Positions 1 through 8,805 are shown, counted from the stretch's first letter. The stretch is DNA of 64,000 bases from Burkholderiales bacterium RIFCSPHIGHO2_01_FULL_63_240 (GCA_001770725.1 MERU01000006.1:124001-188000), one strand, 5' to 3'. The notes: a model not told the origin generated them from the letters alone. A program made the numbers and translations.

Positions 1-1
1 G

Positions 2-460
2 GCGGCTTTCATGGCCTGGGCCTTCGCCAACACGCGCTGGGGCCTGATCGTGCGCATGGCCGGCGACAGCAGCGACGCGGCGCGCGCCCTGGGTTACTCC
101 GTCAACGGCGTGCGCATCTGGGCCACGACGGCGGGCGGCTTCCTGGCCGGCATCGGCGGGGCCTCGCTGTCGCTGTACTACCCGGGCAGCTGGAACGAGG
201 GCCTGTCCTCGGGGCAGGGGCTCATCGCCGTGGCGCTGGTCATCTTCGCGCGCTGGCGGCCGCTGGCCTGTCTGGGCGCGGCCCTGTTGTTTGGCGGCGC
301 GGGGGCGTTGGGCCCGGCCTTGCAGTCGGTGGGCATCGGCTGGGGCTACCACCTCTTCAACGCCATGCCTTACGCCTTGACCTTGCTGATCCTGGTGTGG
401 ACCTGCAGCCCCAAGCGCTCGCTGCAAGGCGCGCCGATGGAGCTGGGTGTGTCGCGCTGA
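2..460 (+). CDS. ABC transporter permease, simple-sugar/nucleoside (Bmp) type, C-terminal part
   Basis: This is the last 152 codons of a membrane permease; the reading frame is open to the left window edge, so the start is missing. It begins in a cytoplasmic loop of the type that docks the ATPase (AGDSSDAARALGYSV, residues about 20-34 of the visible part) and continues with several hydrophobic segments (IWATTAGGFLAGIGGASLSL; GLIAVALVIFARW; CLGAALLFGGAGALGPAL; YALTLLILVW). This matches the BPD_transp_2 permeases that work with BmpA-like lipoproteins and a double-domain ATPase. That ATPase is probably the gene at 5320-6942, although five genes separate the two. The amidase gene follows after 30 bp on the same strand. 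The substrate is inferred to be a small nitrogenous compound from its neighbours, not from the sequence. Confidence 0.85.
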   Translation, partial: AAFMAWAFANTRWGLIVRMAGDSSDAARALGYSVNGVRIWATTAGGFLAGIGGASLSLYYPGSWNEGLSSGQGLIAVALVIFARWRPLACLGAALLFGGAGALGPALQSVGIGWGYHLFNAMPYALTLLILVWTCSPKRSLQGAPMELGVSR

Positions 461-490
461 CTTTGCTTTGACCGTCAAAGGAGCCTGGTG

Positions 491-1537
491 ATGAGTGGAC
501 TCGGTGGCCTGAACAAGACGCCTTCGGGCATGGTGATGGGCCTGGTGCAACTGCAGCTGCCGGTGGTCGAGACCCCGGCGCAACTGGCGTCGCAAACGCA
601 ACGCATCGTGGACATGGTGGGCAAGGCCCGCCGCAGCTACCCGGGCATGGACCTGGTGGTCTTCCCGGAGTATTCCTTGCACGGCCTGAGCATGAGCACG
701 GCCGACGAGCTCATGGTCACGCTGAGCGGCCCCGAGGTGGCGGCCTTCAAGGCGGCTTGCGTGGCCAACAGGATCTGGGGTTGCTTCTCGATCATGGAGA
801 AGAACCCGCATGGCAACCCCTACAACACCGGCCTGATCATCGATGACCAGGGCGAGCTCAAGCTCTACTACCGCAAGTACCACCCCTGGGTGCCGGTCGA
901 GCCCTGGGAGCCCGGCAACATGGGCATCCCGGTCATCACCGGCCCCAAGGGCGTCAAGCTCGCGCTCATCATCTGCCACGACGGGATGTTCCCCGAGATG
1001 GCCCGTGAGTGCGCCTACCAGGGCGCCGAGCTGATGATCCGCACCGCTGGCTACACGGCCCCCATCCGCCATGCGTGGCAGATCACCAACCAGGCCAACG
1101 CCTTCCAGAACCTGATGGTCACGGCCAGCGTCTGCCTGTGCGGCAGCGACGGCACGTTCGACTCGATGGGCGAGGCCATGGTCTGCAACTTCGACGGCAC
1201 CGTGATGGCGCAAGGTGGCGGCCGCCCCGATGAGATCGTGTGCGCCGAGGTGCGCGCCGACCTGGTCCGCGAGGCCCGCACGCACTGGGGCGTCGAGAAC
1301 AACATCCACCAGTTCTTCCACCGCGGCTACGTGGCCGTCAAAGGCGGGGCGCAGGACTGCCCCTACACCTTCATGCAGGACATGGTGGCCGGCCGTGCTC
1401 GCCTGCCCTGGGAAGACGCCATCGTGCACACCGATGGCACGTCCTGCGGCTTCGCGCCCCCCACGCGCGACTTCCGTGGCGCCGAGCCCAACCTGCTGGC
1501 CCCCTCCATGCCCACCGATCTCAAGGACGCAGCATGA
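491..1537 (+). CDS. Formamidase / aliphatic amidase (nitrilase superfamily)
   Basis: A 348-residue amidase that hydrolyses a short amide to acid and ammonia. The nitrilase-fold catalytic triad is visible: Glu60 in FPEYS, Lys129 in YYRKYHPW and Cys162 in IICHDG. The segment [13 protein letters not shown] after the lysine is a hallmark of the AmiF/AmiE branch, and the length fits that branch. The ATG at 491 is preferred to a GTG at 488 because AAAGGAG at 477-483 then sits 7 bp upstream. The stop overlaps the next gene's start as ATGA (1534-1537), so the two genes are probably translationally coupled. Formamide-like or carbamoyl-like substrates are both possible; AmiE and AmiF cannot be told apart by motifs alone. 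Confidence 0.9.
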   Translation: MSGLGGLNKTPSGMVMGLVQLQLPVVETPAQLASQTQRIVDMVGKARRSYPGMDLVVFPEYSLHGLSMSTADELMVTLSGPEVAAFKAACVANRIWGCFSIMEKNPHGNPYNTGLIIDDQGELKLYYRKYHPWVPVEPWEPGNMGIPVITGPKGVKLALIICHDGMFPEMARECAYQGAELMIRTAGYTAPIRHAWQITNQANAFQNLMVTASVCLCGSDGTFDSMGEAMVCNFDGTVMAQGGGRPDEIVCAEVRADLVREARTHWGVENNIHQFFHRGYVAVKGGAQDCPYTFMQDMVAGRARLPWEDAIVHTDGTSCGFAPPTRDFRGAEPNLLAPSMPTDLKDAA

Positions 1538-2265
1538 GCACCCTCACCCACATCGACGCCCAGCCCTACCTGTGGCCCTACAACGGCGACCTGCGCGCGG
1601 CCAACACGGCGCTGATCATCATCGACATGCAGACCGACTTCTGCGGCGAGGGCGGCTACGTCGACAAGATGGGCTACGACATCTCGGCCACGCGCGCGCC
1701 CATCGAGCCGCTCAAGGTGCTGCTGGCCGAAGCCCGCCGCGTCGGCATGCTCGTCATCCACACCCGTGAAGGTCACCGACCCGACCTGAGCGACCTGCCG
1801 GCCAACAAGCGCTGGCGCTCGCGCCAGATCGGCACCAACGGCGTGGGCATCGGCGACGTGGGGCCTTGCGGCCGCATCCTGGTGCGGGGCGAGCCGGGCT
1901 GGGACATCATCCCCGAGCTCTACCCGATCGACGGCGAGCCCATCATCGACAAGCCCGGCAAGGGCTCCTTCTACGCGACCGACCTGGAGCTGGTGTTGCA
2001 CACCAAGGGCATCCAGAACCTGGTGCTGACGGGCATCACCACCGACGTGTGCGTGCACACCACCATGCGCGACGCCAACGACCGCGGCTTCGAGTGCGTG
2101 ATGCTGACCGATTGCACCGGCGCGACCGACCCCGGCAACCACGCCGCCGCCTTCTCGATGATCAAGATGCAGGGCGGGGTGTTCGGCGCGGTCTCCGACT
2201 CCAAGGCCCTGATCCGCGCGACGCAGGCCTGGCCCTCCGTGGTGCCGGCCGCGAAGGCCGCCTGA
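1534..2265 (+). CDS. BiuH-like cysteine hydrolase (isochorismatase fold), probable biuret/ureide amidohydrolase
   Basis: A 243-residue cysteine hydrolase. The triad is Asp31 (IIIDMQTDF), Lys141 ([10 protein letters not shown]) and Cys174 ([10 protein letters not shown]). From memory, the protein is very close throughout to Rhizobium biuret hydrolase BiuH, including the N-terminal PYLWPYNG motif, [10 protein letters not shown], the PANKRWRS stretch and [13 protein letters not shown]; the spacing Lys-33 residues-Cys is the same as in BiuH. Biuret hydrolysis to allophanate is therefore the best guess. A larger open frame extends upstream into the amidase gene, but ATG 1534 overlaps the amidase stop and matches the family start. 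A second paralogue lies at 6939-7628. Confidence 0.88.
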   Translation: MSTLTHIDAQPYLWPYNGDLRAANTALIIIDMQTDFCGEGGYVDKMGYDISATRAPIEPLKVLLAEARRVGMLVIHTREGHRPDLSDLPANKRWRSRQIGTNGVGIGDVGPCGRILVRGEPGWDIIPELYPIDGEPIIDKPGKGSFYATDLELVLHTKGIQNLVLTGITTDVCVHTTMRDANDRGFECVMLTDCTGATDPGNHAAAFSMIKMQGGVFGAVSDSKALIRATQAWPSVVPAAKAA

Positions 2266-2302
2266 GCCCACCTTCTTCATTCACGACCCAAGGCCGACCC
2301 CG

Positions 2303-3283
2303 ATGAGCACTTCTTCCCGCCGCCAGTTCATTCAAACCTCGGCCGCCGCGCTGGCCCTGGGTGCAGGCTTGCCTGCCGCTCGTGCGCAGGACGACAAGAT
2401 CCTGATCGGCTACTGGCCCATCGCCTCGGGCCTGCCGCTGTACACGGCGCTCGAGCGCGGCTTCTTCAAGGAGGCTGGTCTGAACGTCGAGGGCGTGAAG
2501 TTCGCCAGCGCGCAGCAAGTGGCCGAGGCCATGATCGCTGGGCGCATCCACGGCTCGGCCAACGGCACGGCGTCGGCGGTGCTGGGCCTGGCCGAGATCA
2601 CCTCACCGGGGCTGTTCAAGATCATCTGCTCCAACCCTTCGAACCACAAGCTGGTGCTCGACCAGTTCGTGGTGCCCAAGGACAGCCCGATCAAGTCGAT
2701 CGCCGAGCTCAAAGGCAAGCGCGTGGCTTCGGGCCCAGGCATCCAGAACGTCACGCTGGCCAAGATCATCCTGGAGAAGAACGGCATCGCCGACCCCAAG
2801 GTCACCGAGCTGCCCATCGGCCAGCACGTGCCGGCGCTGGCAGCCGACCAGCTCGACGCGGTCTACACGCTCGAGCCCACTGGCACGGCCGGTCGCCTCA
2901 AGGGGCTGACCCGGGTGCTCGAAAACGGCGTCATCAGCAAGTACGTGCTGGGCGCAGCCGATGCGCCCTGGTTCGGCGGCTCGGCCAGCGTCACCACCAC
3001 CTTCCTGAAAGAGCGGCCGGCCGACGCCAAGAAGTACATCGCCGCCTACGCCCGCGCCGTCGACTTCGTGCGCAAGAACCCGGCCGAGGTGCGCAAGCAC
3101 ATCGACGGCTTCACCGCCATCGACCCCTCGCTGGTGCAGGAGGTGCCGCTGTCGGGCTTCACGCTCTACAACGAGTTCAGCGCCTCCGACCTGGGCTACT
3201 TCCAGAAGTTCTTCGACATCTTCACCGAGCGCAAGATCTTCTCGCGTGCGGTGCCGGTCAAGCCATTGATCTACGTGGGTTGA
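2303..3283 (+). CDS. ABC transporter substrate-binding protein, NrtA/SsuA/THI5-like
   Basis: A 326-residue periplasmic solute-binding protein. The N-terminus has a twin-arginine-like motif (SRRQFIQ, residues 5-11), a hydrophobic stretch and a likely signal cleavage after ARA near residue 28. The mature part carries NMT1/THI5-like features: an early GYWPIASGLPLYTALERGFF segment and a SIAELKGKRVASGPG segment typical of nitrate, sulfonate, taurine and pyrimidine-precursor binders. It starts 37 bp after the cysteine hydrolase and is followed 4 bp later by its permease. The ligand cannot be read from the sequence; the flanking hydrolases suggest a neutral nitrogen-rich molecule such as biuret or a ureide. 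Confidence 0.88.
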   Translation: MSTSSRRQFIQTSAAALALGAGLPAARAQDDKILIGYWPIASGLPLYTALERGFFKEAGLNVEGVKFASAQQVAEAMIAGRIHGSANGTASAVLGLAEITSPGLFKIICSNPSNHKLVLDQFVVPKDSPIKSIAELKGKRVASGPGIQNVTLAKIILEKNGIADPKVTELPIGQHVPALAADQLDAVYTLEPTGTAGRLKGLTRVLENGVISKYVLGAADAPWFGGSASVTTTFLKERPADAKKYIAAYARAVDFVRKNPAEVRKHIDGFTAIDPSLVQEVPLSGFTLYNEFSASDLGYFQKFFDIFTERKIFSRAVPVKPLIYVG

Positions 3284-3287
3284 AGCC

Positions 3288-4067
3288 ATGATCCCCAAAG
3301 CGCTGGACCGCCTCTTCGATGCCCGACTGCTGCCATTGATCGGGCCGCTGCTGCTGTTCGGCGTGTGGCAGCTGGTGATCGCTGCGCAATGGGTCAAGCC
3401 AGTGCTGCTGCCGCCGCCGGGTGAAACGCTCGCGCACCTGTGGGAGGTGGTGGCCAGCGGTGCCATCAGGGAGGACTTCGTGTCGACCCTGGTGCGCACC
3501 CTCTCGGCCTTCGGCATCGCCGTGCTCATCGGTGTGCCGCTGGGGGTGATGCTGGGCAGCTCGGTCAACGCCTACCGCAGCGTCGAGTTCCTCATCGACT
3601 TCTTCCGCTCCACGCCTTCGTCGGCGCTGATCCCGCTGTTCCTGCTGATCTTCGGCATCACCGACGCCAACAAGATCGCGATCGCGGCCTTTGCGGCCGT
3701 GCTGCTGGTGCTCTTCAACAGCGCCTATGGCGTCATGAACGCCAAGAAGACGCGCGTGATGGCCGCGCAGATCATGGGCGTCTCGCGCTGGCACGTGTTC
3801 AAGGACGTGATGCTGATGGAGAGCCTGGCGCAGACCTTCGTGGGCTTGCGAACGGGGGTGTCGATGTCGCTGGTGATCGTCATCGTGGCCGAGATGTTCA
3901 TCGGATCGGAGACGGGGTTGGGGCACCGCATCATCGATGCGCAGCAGGTCTTCAACGTCAAGGACATGTACACGTCGATCCTGATCACGGGGGCGCTGGG
4001 GTATGCGTTGAACCTGGTTTTTCTGCTGATCGAGAAGCGGCTGGTTCATTGGAGTGGCAAAGCATGA
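3288..4067 (+). CDS. ABC transporter permease, NrtB/SsuC/TauC type
   Basis: A 259-residue inner-membrane permease of the BPD_transp_1 family. It has an N-terminal membrane segment (LIGPLLLFGVWQLVIAA), a conserved region with GVPLGVMLGSSVNAYR, and the EAA-like ATPase-contact loop around AAQIMGVSRWHVFKDVMLMES (about residues 160-180). It lies 4 bp after the binding protein. Its ATPase partner is the gene at 4471, but a 403-bp spacer full of hairpins separates the two, which is unusual for such an operon. Length and order match NrtABC/SsuABC importers. Confidence 0.88.
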   Translation: MIPKALDRLFDARLLPLIGPLLLFGVWQLVIAAQWVKPVLLPPPGETLAHLWEVVASGAIREDFVSTLVRTLSAFGIAVLIGVPLGVMLGSSVNAYRSVEFLIDFFRSTPSSALIPLFLLIFGITDANKIAIAAFAAVLLVLFNSAYGVMNAKKTRVMAAQIMGVSRWHVFKDVMLMESLAQTFVGLRTGVSMSLVIVIVAEMFIGSETGLGHRIIDAQQVFNVKDMYTSILITGALGYALNLVFLLIEKRLVHWSGKA

Positions 4068-4096
4068 AATGCATGGGGCTGCCGCCGCTTGAGCAG

Positions 4097-4196
4097 GCCG
4101 TTTGGCGTGGGTGGTCGGCGCCGCTCATGTCCCCCGTCCAGGCTTTGCCTGGCCTCCTCCTTTACTTCGCTATGCCGACCACCCACGCCAAACGGC
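4097..4196. repeat. Long hairpin element A (23-bp outer stem around a conserved core)
   Basis: Positions 4097-4119 and 4174-4196 are perfect reverse complements, giving a 23-bp stem with arms GTTTGGCGTGGGTGGTCGGC and its complement. The loop holds a 45-nt core at 4126-4170 with its own small hairpin (CCAGGC-AAA-GCCTGG read on the minus strand). The same core occurs in inverted orientation at 4323-4367. It lies in the non-coding gap between a permease and its ATPase. Confidence 0.9.
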
Positions 4197-4215
4197 TCAG
4201 CCGCGCTCTGGCAGT

Positions 4216-4234
4216 GCCTTCGCTCCGCGAAGGC
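4216..4234. repeat. Small perfect hairpin
   Basis: GCCTTCGC at 4216-4223 pairs with GCGAAGGC at 4227-4234 across a 3-nt loop. It belongs to the string of hairpins that fills the 4068-4470 spacer. Confidence 0.75.
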
Positions 4235-4236
4235 TG

Positions 4237-4272
4237 GGGAGTTGGTTGCGGCAAGCGCCGCAACCAACTCCC
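4237..4272. repeat. Perfect 16-bp stem-loop
   Basis: GGGAGTTGGTTGCGGC at 4237-4252 pairs without mismatch with 4257-4272 across the loop AAGC. There is no U-tract on either side, so it does not look like an intrinsic terminator. It lies midway between hairpin elements A and B. Confidence 0.9.
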
Positions 4273-4284
4273 TTCCCACCACCG

Positions 4285-4410
4285 GCGCGGTGAAAGAAGC
4301 AGGCCATCGGGCATGCGGCGCAGCGAAGTAAAGGAGGAGGGCGGGCGAAGCCCGGCCGGGGGACATGAGCGGAGCCGTGTGCCCGATGGCCTGCTTCGGT
4401 TTCACCGCGC
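4285..4410. repeat. Long hairpin element B (29-bp stem, inverted copy of the element A core)
   Basis: 4285-4295 pairs with 4400-4410 (11 bp) and 4296-4313 pairs with 4380-4397 (18 bp), with a 2-nt bulge between them. The enclosed 45-nt core at 4323-4367 matches the reverse complement of the element A core at 40 of 45 positions. Within the core mini-hairpin the changes are compensatory (an A-T pair in A is a G-C pair in B). The outer arms of A and B are unrelated in sequence, yet each pairs with its own partner. Confidence 0.9.
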
Positions 4411-4470
4411 AACCTCCAAACACCCAGCCACCTCCGCCCCGCATCCCAGGTCGTTAAAGAGGATCACTCC

Positions 4471-5283
4471 ATGAGCGCCGTAGCCTTGGCCATTGAGCCG
4501 CAGATGCCCCAGCAGGAGGCCACCAAGCCCCGCCCCCATGTCACCGTGCGCGGCCTGAGCAAGTCCTTCGCCGGCACCCCCCTCTACACCGACTTCAACC
4601 TCGACCTGCCCCGCGGCAAGATCGTCTCCATCTTCGGCCCCAACGGCTGCGGCAAGTCCACGCTGATGAACATGATCGCCGGCCTCATCCCGCTGGACGC
4701 TGGCGAGATCCTGTTCGATGGCAAGACGCTCACGGAAACGAAGATCGGCTACGTCTTCCAGAACTACCGAGACGCGCTCTTCCCCTGGATCACGGCCCGC
4801 GACAACATTGCCTACCCCCTGCGCCGCCACGGCATGAAGGAGGCCGATGTGCAAGCCCGCGTCGACGAGCTGATCAAGCTCTTCGAGATCCGCTTCGACC
4901 TGGCCCGCTACCCCTATGAACTCTCTGGCGGCCAGCAGCAGACCGTGTGCATCATGCGCGCCCTGGCGCCGCGCCCCGAGGTCATGTTCCTCGACGAGCC
5001 CTTCTCCGCACTCGACTTCGAGATGACGCTGTTCATCCGCGAAAAGCTGCAGGAGGCGCACCTGGCCACGGGCACCACGATGGTCATCGTCTCCCACGAC
5101 CTCGAAGACGCCGTCTTCCTTGCCGACGAAATCCTGCTGCTGACGCGCCGCCCCACCCGCATCGCCGAGATCGTGCCCTTCACACTGCCGCGCCCCCGCG
5201 TGCCCGAGACCATGTCCGAACCCGAGTTCGTGCGCGTCAAGGCCCGCACGCTCGAAGTCTTCCGCCGCGAGATGGCGGCCTGA
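4471..5283 (+). CDS. ABC transporter ATP-binding protein, NrtD/SsuB/TauB type
   Basis: A 270-residue nucleotide-binding subunit. Walker A is GPNGCGKS (residues 56-63), the signature is LSGGQQQ (151-157) and Walker B is VMFLDEP (171-177), followed by the SALD D-loop and the switch histidine in VSHDLEDA. It energises the permease and binding protein encoded at 2303-4067. AGAGGA at 4458-4463 lies 7 bp before the ATG. The gene follows the hairpin-rich spacer and is 36 bp before a second, different ABC ATPase. Confidence 0.9.
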   Translation: MSAVALAIEPQMPQQEATKPRPHVTVRGLSKSFAGTPLYTDFNLDLPRGKIVSIFGPNGCGKSTLMNMIAGLIPLDAGEILFDGKTLTETKIGYVFQNYRDALFPWITARDNIAYPLRRHGMKEADVQARVDELIKLFEIRFDLARYPYELSGGQQQTVCIMRALAPRPEVMFLDEPFSALDFEMTLFIREKLQEAHLATGTTMVIVSHDLEDAVFLADEILLLTRRPTRIAEIVPFTLPRPRVPETMSEPEFVRVKARTLEVFRREMAA

Positions 5284-5319
5284 CATCTCCATGAACTGAG
5301 CGAACAGGAGGAGCCCACC

Positions 5320-6942
5320 ATGACCGCCCCGCTCGACCCCACACTGCAGCCCCCGCCCAAGACCGGCGCGCTGGCCCTGACCACCTACCAGCTCACCAAG
5401 CGCTTCGGCGCTTTCACCGCGCTCGACCACGTCGACATCGAGGTGCGGCCGGGCACCGTGCACGCGCTGCTCGGCGAAAACGGCGCCGGCAAATCCACCC
5501 TCGTCAAGGCCATCGTCGGCTACCACCTGCCCGACGAAGGCGCGGTGCTCATCGACGGGCGCGAGCACGCCATCACCTCGCCCGTGGTGGCGCGCGAGCT
5601 CGGCATCGGCATGGTCTACCAGCACTTCACCGTCGTGCCCGGCATGACGGTGGCCGAGAACCTGTTGCTGGCCAAGGGCCAGCTGCCCGCGGTCATCCCA
5701 TGGAAGCAGGTGCGCGCAGAGCTCGAAGCCTTCATGTCGACCACGCCCTTCCAGCTCGACCTCGACGCGCGCCCGGTGGACTTGTCAGCCGGCGAAAAGC
5801 AGAAGCTCGAGATCCTCAAGCAGCTCTACCTCCAGCCGCGCCTGCTGATCCTCGACGAGCCCACCTCGGTGCTCACCCCGCAGGAAGCCGACGAGGTGCT
5901 GGGCGCGCTGCGCGACCGCGCCCACGCCGGCGATGTCAGCGTCATCATGATCTCGCACAAGTTCCGCGAGGTCATGGAGGTGGCCGACGACGTCAGCGTG
6001 CTGCGCCGGGGCAAGCTCATGGGCAGCCACCGCGTGGCCGACACCACGCCGCGCCTGCTGGGCGCCGAGATGATGGGGCAGGCCGAATCCGCCAACAGCG
6101 GCGCCGCCATGGGCACGATCGGCCAGGAGCTCGAACGCACAGCTCAGCCGCTGGACGCCGCCGAGCGCCTGCGCATCGAAGCCCTGAGCGTCGATGGCGA
6201 CCGGGGCGAGCGCGCGGTGCGCGACTTCACCTTGAGCGTCAAGGCCGGCGAGATCGTCGGCGTGGCGGGCGTTTCGGGCAACGGCCAGCGCGAGCTGATG
6301 GAAGCCCTGGTCGGCCAGCGCGACCGCGCCGGTGGCCAGGTCTTCGTGGCCGGCGAGGCCTACCGCGCCACGCGCGCCCAGAACCAGCGCCTGAACGTGC
6401 GCAGCCTGCCCGAAGAGCCGCTGCGCAACGCCAGCGTGGGCGACCTCAGCGTGGCCATGAACATCGGCCTGCGCCGCTTCGACCAGGCCCCGGCCGCGCG
6501 CGGGGGCTGGCTGCGCGGCGGCGTGCTGCGCCAGCAGGCTCGCGAGCTCATCGCCACCTATGGCATCAAGACCCAGGGCGAGAACGCCCCCATCCGATCG
6601 CTGTCGGGTGGCAACGTGCAGCGCGCCGTGCTGGCGCGCGAGCTCGATGGCCAGGTCGACGTGCTGCTGGTGGCCAACCCTGTCTTCGGCCTCGACTTCG
6701 CCGCCGTGGCCGAGATCCACTCGCGCATCATGGCCGTGCGCAACGCCGGTGGCGCCGTGCTGCTCATCAGCGAAGACCTCGACGAGCTGCTCAAGCTCGC
6801 CGACCGCATCGTCGTGATGAGCGAAGGCCAGGTGGTGCACGGCTGCGACGCGCGCGACGCCGACCGGCACGTGCTGGGCAGCTTCATGGGCGGGCACCAC
6901 CACGGGCCCCATGACCACGGGGCACACCAGGAGGCCGCATGA
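5320..6942 (+). CDS. Double-domain ABC ATPase, simple-sugar/nucleoside (YufO/NupO-like) type
   Basis: A 540-residue protein with two ABC domains. Domain 1 (about 20-260) has Walker A GENGAGKS (52-59), an LSAGEKQ signature and a [12 protein letters not shown]alker B. Domain 2 (about 283-520) has the degenerate Walker [11 protein letters not shown], without the lysine, which is normal for this class (compare RbsA), and LSGGNVQRA. It should pair with the permease truncated at the left window edge. The C-terminus carries a histidine-rich tail ([14 protein letters not shown]), which is unusual and may bind metal. AGGAGGAG lies just upstream of the ATG, and the stop overlaps the next start (ATGA at 6939-6942). 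Confidence 0.9.
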   Translation: MTAPLDPTLQPPPKTGALALTTYQLTKRFGAFTALDHVDIEVRPGTVHALLGENGAGKSTLVKAIVGYHLPDEGAVLIDGREHAITSPVVARELGIGMVYQHFTVVPGMTVAENLLLAKGQLPAVIPWKQVRAELEAFMSTTPFQLDLDARPVDLSAGEKQKLEILKQLYLQPRLLILDEPTSVLTPQEADEVLGALRDRAHAGDVSVIMISHKFREVMEVADDVSVLRRGKLMGSHRVADTTPRLLGAEMMGQAESANSGAAMGTIGQELERTAQPLDAAERLRIEALSVDGDRGERAVRDFTLSVKAGEIVGVAGVSGNGQRELMEALVGQRDRAGGQVFVAGEAYRATRAQNQRLNVRSLPEEPLRNASVGDLSVAMNIGLRRFDQAPAARGGWLRGGVLRQQARELIATYGIKTQGENAPIRSLSGGNVQRAVLARELDGQVDVLLVANPVFGLDFAAVAEIHSRIMAVRNAGGAVLLISEDLDELLKLADRIVVMSEGQVVHGCDARDADRHVLGSFMGGHHHGPHDHGAHQEAA

Positions 6943-7628
6943 ACACCCTCACCATCCAGGCCCAGCCCTTTGACTTTCACTTCGATGTCGACCACACCGC
7001 GCTGGTGGTCATCGACATGCAGCGCGACTTCGTCGAGCCCGGCGGCTTCGGCGCCTCACTCGGCAACGACGTCAACCTGCTGCGCGCCATCATCCCCACC
7101 GTGCGCCGCGTGATGGACGCCTGGCGTGCCGCCGGCGGCCTCGTCATCCACACCCGCGAAGGCCACGCGCCCGACCTGTCGGACTGCCCGCCCGCCAAGC
7201 GCCTGCGTGGCTCGCCCAGCCTGCGCATCGGCGACCCGGGCCCCATGGGGCGTGTGCTCATCCAGGGCGAGCCGGGTCACGGCATCATCCCCGAGCTGGC
7301 TCCCTGGCCCGGCGAGCCCGTCATCGACAAGCCCGGCAAAGGCTCCTTCCACCACACCTGGCTGCAGGAGTTGCTGCAAACGCGTGGCATCACCCACCTC
7401 ATCATCATGGGCGTGACCACCGAGGTGTGCGTGCAGACCACCATGCGCGAGGCCAACGACCGCGGCTACGACTGCCTGCTGGTCGAAGACGGCACCGAGA
7501 GCTACTTCCCCGAATTCAAGGCCGCCACGCTGGCGATGATCCGTGCACAAGGCGGCATCGTCGGCTGGACCGCGCCCAGTGCCGAGCTGCTGTCGGCGCT
7601 GGCGCCCGTGCCCGCCACGCCCCTTTGA
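6939..7628 (+). CDS. Second BiuH-like cysteine hydrolase (isochorismatase fold)
   Basis: A 229-residue cysteine hydrolase with the triad Asp26 (VVIDMQRDF), Lys131 ([10 protein letters not shown]) and Cys164 ([10 protein letters not shown]). It shares [22 protein letters not shown] and [11 protein letters not shown] with the BiuH-like gene at 1534. It lacks the PYLWPYNG start and has a different C-terminus, so it probably acts on a related but different substrate, for example the next amide in a pathway. It overlaps the ATPase stop by 4 bp and is followed 5 bp later by the AtzH-like gene. Ureidoacrylate- or N-carbamoyl-type substrates are also possible. Confidence 0.87.
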   Translation: MNTLTIQAQPFDFHFDVDHTALVVIDMQRDFVEPGGFGASLGNDVNLLRAIIPTVRRVMDAWRAAGGLVIHTREGHAPDLSDCPPAKRLRGSPSLRIGDPGPMGRVLIQGEPGHGIIPELAPWPGEPVIDKPGKGSFHHTWLQELLQTRGITHLIIMGVTTEVCVQTTMREANDRGYDCLLVEDGTESYFPEFKAATLAMIRAQGGIVGWTAPSAELLSALAPVPATPL

Positions 7629-7633
7629 TTGCC

Positions 7634-8059
7634 ATGACCCTGCCTCCCGACCAAGTCAACCGCCCTGAAGTCGTCGCCGAGCTGACCGCCTTGTTCCTCG
7701 ACTACGAGGCCGCGCTCATGGCCAACGATGCGGACGCGCTCAACGGCTTCTTCTGGCAACACGATGCCGTCACCCGTTATGGCATCGCCGACACGCAAAA
7801 GGGCCACGCTGCCCTGGTGGCCTACCGCGCCAGCGTGCCGCCACCCGACTTCACGCGTGCCTTGCACGACGTGCGCATCACCACCTTCGGCACGGACGTG
7901 GCGGTGGCCATGTGCGAGTTCCGCCGCAGCGACACCCCTTTGCATGGTTTCCAGACCCAGACGTGGGTGCGCATGCCTTCGGGGTGGAAAATCGTGTCTG
8001 CCCACGTGAGCATGGTGCCCCTTGCCACCGGGGCGCCGCCTGGCTCTCTCCCTCGCTGA
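7634..8059 (+). CDS. AtzH/HpxZ-like protein (DUF3225, SnoaL-like fold)
   Basis: A 141-residue protein of the small cone-shaped alpha+beta fold family that includes AtzH and HpxZ. Supporting features are NRPEVVAELTALFLDYEAALMANDADALNGFFW, an RYG motif after DAVT, a HAALVAYR segment and a C-terminal TWVRMPSGWKIVSAHVSMVP strand pair. AtzH and HpxZ accompany amidohydrolases in s-triazine/biuret and oxalurate or ureide breakdown, which supports the reading of this locus. ATG 7634 was chosen because it lies 5 bp after the preceding stop and starts the family homology, although the frame is open further upstream. The molecular role of the family is uncertain. Confidence 0.8.
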   Translation: MTLPPDQVNRPEVVAELTALFLDYEAALMANDADALNGFFWQHDAVTRYGIADTQKGHAALVAYRASVPPPDFTRALHDVRITTFGTDVAVAMCEFRRSDTPLHGFQTQTWVRMPSGWKIVSAHVSMVPLATGAPPGSLPR

Positions 8060-8070
8060 TTCACCCTGCC

Positions 8071-8784
8071 ATGACCCTGGTCTCGGTTCTGTCTCCCACC
8101 GACCTGCCGGCCGCCACGCTCGCCGAGCGGGCCTACGCCCAGATCAAGCAGCTGATCTTCGATTTTCACCTGCTGCCCGGAGACCGATTCTCGGAAGCCG
8201 ACCTCACCCAGCGCGTCCAGGTCAGCCGAACCCCCTTGCGACAGGCCCTGCAACGCCTGCAGCGCGAGGGCTTCCTGCTCGTGTTCCCCAAGAGCGGCTG
8301 GCAGGTGGCCCCGCTGAACTTCGAGGCCTTCGACCAGCTGTATGACCTGCGCATCCTGCTGGAGACCCACGCCGTGGCCCGCCTGTGCGAAGCCGAAGAA
8401 AGGCCGGCCTTGCGGGAGCTGGCCGACACGTGGTTGATCCCAGCCGAGGACCGCGTGAACCACCCGCTGCCCGTGGGGCAGATGGACGAGGAGTTCCACG
8501 CCACCCTGGTGCGGGCCGTGGGCAACAGCGAAATGACCCGGGTGCATGCCGACATCACCGAGCGCATCCGCATCATCCGTCGGCTGGATTTCATCAAGCC
8601 CGCGCGCATCGACGTGACCTACGACGAGCACGCGCGCATCATCCGGGCGATCACGCGGCGGCGCACCGACGAGGCTCAGCGCCTGCTGCGCGCTCACGTC
8701 GAGCAAAGCAAACTCGAGGTGCGGCACATCACGCTCGACATGCTGTACCAGGCGCGGCAGCGGCTGGCGGTGGGGCAAGGCTGA
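8071..8784 (+). CDS. GntR-family transcriptional regulator (FCD/FadR subfamily)
   Basis: A 237-residue regulator. The N-terminal winged helix-turn-helix includes LAERAYAQIKQLI, FSEADLTQRVQVSRTPLRQAL and LQREGF (about residues 15-75). A C-terminal all-helical FCD ligand domain has the metal-site pattern expected of the family (an Asp-Leu-Arg helix YDLRILLETHAV, EFHATLVRAVGN and DEHARIIRAI). It is the last gene of the hydrolase/transporter locus, 11 bp after the AtzH-like gene, and is the likely local regulator. No operator could be identified because the upstream promoter lies outside the window. Confidence 0.88.
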   Translation: MTLVSVLSPTDLPAATLAERAYAQIKQLIFDFHLLPGDRFSEADLTQRVQVSRTPLRQALQRLQREGFLLVFPKSGWQVAPLNFEAFDQLYDLRILLETHAVARLCEAEERPALRELADTWLIPAEDRVNHPLPVGQMDEEFHATLVRAVGNSEMTRVHADITERIRIIRRLDFIKPARIDVTYDEHARIIRAITRRRTDEAQRLLRAHVEQSKLEVRHITLDMLYQARQRLAVGQG

Positions 8785-8805
8785 ATCGGCGGGGGCGCCC
8801 TTGCC

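Noticed and set aside
4089..4444. Short open frames in the permease-ATPase gap
   Set aside because: They are created by the palindromic repeats; the two strands read as mirror images, so no coding gene is supported.
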